A DNA stretch of 8,340 bases, from assembly GCA_964580815.1 (NCBI GenBank), contig CAZOLY010000148.1:1-8340 (forward strand), given 5' to 3'. The notes under the pieces were generated by a model. That model searched no databases. It worked only from the letters and a program-made list of their open reading frames with translations, and had not been told where the DNA came from. Every line of letters starts with the position of its first letter. Within the stretch, counting starts at the first letter, position 1. Positions 7,617-8,340 of the stretch are shown one piece after another. Position numbers and translations under genes: made by a program. Source of the stretch: G020354785 sp964580815. GTDB taxonomy: Bacteria > Bacteroidota > Bacteroidia > Bacteroidales > UBA10428.

Positions 7617-8340
7617 TTTCTTTTTCTTTGCCCAGTGGGCTAATACTTCTCAACTCCTGTACCACTTCCTCCAGAGTTTGGATAACATCGCTGACATCCT
7701 CCATCGTGTTATAACGTCCGAAGGTAAAGCGCATTGACCCATGCGCTCTTTCATGGTCACCACCAATACCGAAGATAACATGGCTGCCTTCCAGGGAACG
7801 ACTGAAGCATGCAGAGCCGGTGCTTACTGCAAATCCGTGCATGTCCAGGTGAAGGGTGATAGCCTCGCCCTCTATGAAATGGAACGAGAGGTTGGCATTT
7901 TGCGGTAACCTTTTCCAGCGATGACCGTTAAGGACGGTATCTGGTATCCTGGCCAGTATGCGGTCAATAATGTGGTCGCGCATTGACTGCAATTGCATCG
8001 TTTCTTCAGGAGTGACCAGTTCTACTGCTTTGGCGAATCCTGCTGCACCAGGTATGTTTTCCATCCCTGCCCTGAGGTTGAATTCCTGGAAGCCACCATC
8101 TACCCACTTGGCTAATTTTGTTCCTTTACGGATATACAGTCCTCCTATACCTCTGGGGCCATGAATTGTATGGGCAGATACGGTTATTAAATCCACAGGT
8201 ATAATGCTGACATCGAGGGGAACCCGTGTGAAGGTGTGAGTGGCATCTGTATGAAACAGAACACCTTTCTCACTGCAAATACCGGCAATGCCGGTAATAT
8301 CCTGAATTGTACCGATCTCCTGGTTGGCGTGCTGTATAGA
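7597..8340 (-). CDS. NifS/IscS-like cysteine desulfurase homologue lacking the PLP lysine (5' end outside window)
   Basis: This is a fold-type-I PLP enzyme relative; the true members take sulfur from cysteine for Fe-S and thio-cofactor synthesis. Reading continues in frame to the right edge, so about 247 C-terminal residues are visible and the start is outside. It opens with HANQEIGTIQD and HTDATHTFTR, then SAHTIHGPRGIGGLY, GGFQEFNLRAGMENIPG and VSTGSACFSRSLEGSHVI, and ends with LRSISPL plus nine extra residues. An ungapped alignment with recalled E. coli IscS gives Asp180 and His205 conserved, but Asn155 to Gln, Gln183 to His and the Schiff-base Lys206 to Thr (codon 8169-8167, ACA). The sulfur-carrying Cys in GSAC is kept. 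G+C is about 51%, clearly above its neighbours. An internal GTG at 8196 could be mistaken for a start, but homology extends through it. Its last 20 bases overlap aprA. Confidence 0.9.
   Translation of the reverse strand, partial: SIQHANQEIGTIQDITGIAGICSEKGVLFHTDATHTFTRVPLDVSIIPVDLITVSAHTIHGPRGIGGLYIRKGTKLAKWVDGGFQEFNLRAGMENIPGAAGFAKAVELVTPEETMQLQSMRDHIIDRILARIPDTVLNGHRWKRLPQNANLSFHFIEGEAITLHLDMHGFAVSTGSACFSRSLEGSHVIFGIGGDHERAHGSMRFTFGRYNTMEDVSDVIQTLEEVVQELRSISPLGKEKENEGYPC

Noticed and set aside
7597..8196. Cysteine desulfurase as a short complete gene starting at the GTG at 8196.
   Set aside because: The same frame stays open to the right edge and encodes conserved NifS residues (HANQEIGTIQ, FHTDAT), so the gene starts outside the window.
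5847..8340. A NifS-AprA fusion protein.
   Set aside because: The two reading frames differ. The nifS frame stops at 7599-7597 and the aprA frame has a stop at 7652-7650, so no single polypeptide spans both.
1..8340. CRISPR array, tRNA, rRNA, insertion sequence or long direct repeats.
   Set aside because: No repeated units, transposase-like protein or tRNA/rRNA-like sequence was seen on either strand by eye.

Overview
The window is a dense, almost entirely minus-strand gene block from an anaerobe whose background genes look like Bacteroidota. That assignment rests on three things: an outer-membrane beta-barrel protein of the Bacteroidota type with a C-terminal Phe, a SRAP (YedK/HMCES-like) gene start with the form common in that phylum, and A/T-rich leaders that lack clear Shine-Dalgarno sequences. 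It is an inference, because the window has no marker gene. Base composition is roughly 40% G+C over most of the window but about 51% in the gene at the right edge (both hand-sampled).

Read in the direction of transcription (right to left), the layout is as follows. (1) 8340-7597 holds the C-terminal two-thirds of a NifS/IscS-like cysteine desulfurase homologue. It has the sulfur-carrying Cys but Thr where the PLP-anchoring Lys should be. (2) 7616-5847 is the alpha subunit of dissimilatory adenylylsulfate (APS) reductase, aprA. It lacks the first ~49 residues, including the FAD-binding Gly-rich loop, and abuts the nifS 3' end. (3) 5809-4580 is qmoA and (4) 4560-2425 is qmoB, the two HdrA-like flavoprotein/iron-sulfur subunits of the complex that exchanges electrons with APS reductase. 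(5) After 111 noncoding bases with a good candidate promoter come 2313-2005, an ABM-fold monooxygenase/isomerase-like protein, and (6) 2011 (or 2032)-845, an iron-family alcohol dehydrogenase, overlapping each other. (7) 743-117 is the outer-membrane protein and (8) 113 to the left edge is the start of a SRAP-domain DNA-protection protein.

Functionally the core is an APS reductase/Qmo electron-transfer module of the sulfate-reduction type. In classical sulfate reducers the order is sat-aprB-aprA-qmoA-qmoB-qmoC. Here aprB and the aprA 5' end are replaced by the nifS homologue, and qmoC (the membrane cytochrome b/iron-sulfur subunit) is not next to qmoB. The window therefore shows a sulfur-energy module that has either been eroded or rearranged at both ends, or been joined artificially at the nifS/aprA boundary, in what appears to be a Bacteroidota genome. 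The most informative spots are the nifS/aprA junction near 7597-7650, the altered PLP pocket of the NifS homologue, and the absence of qmoC.
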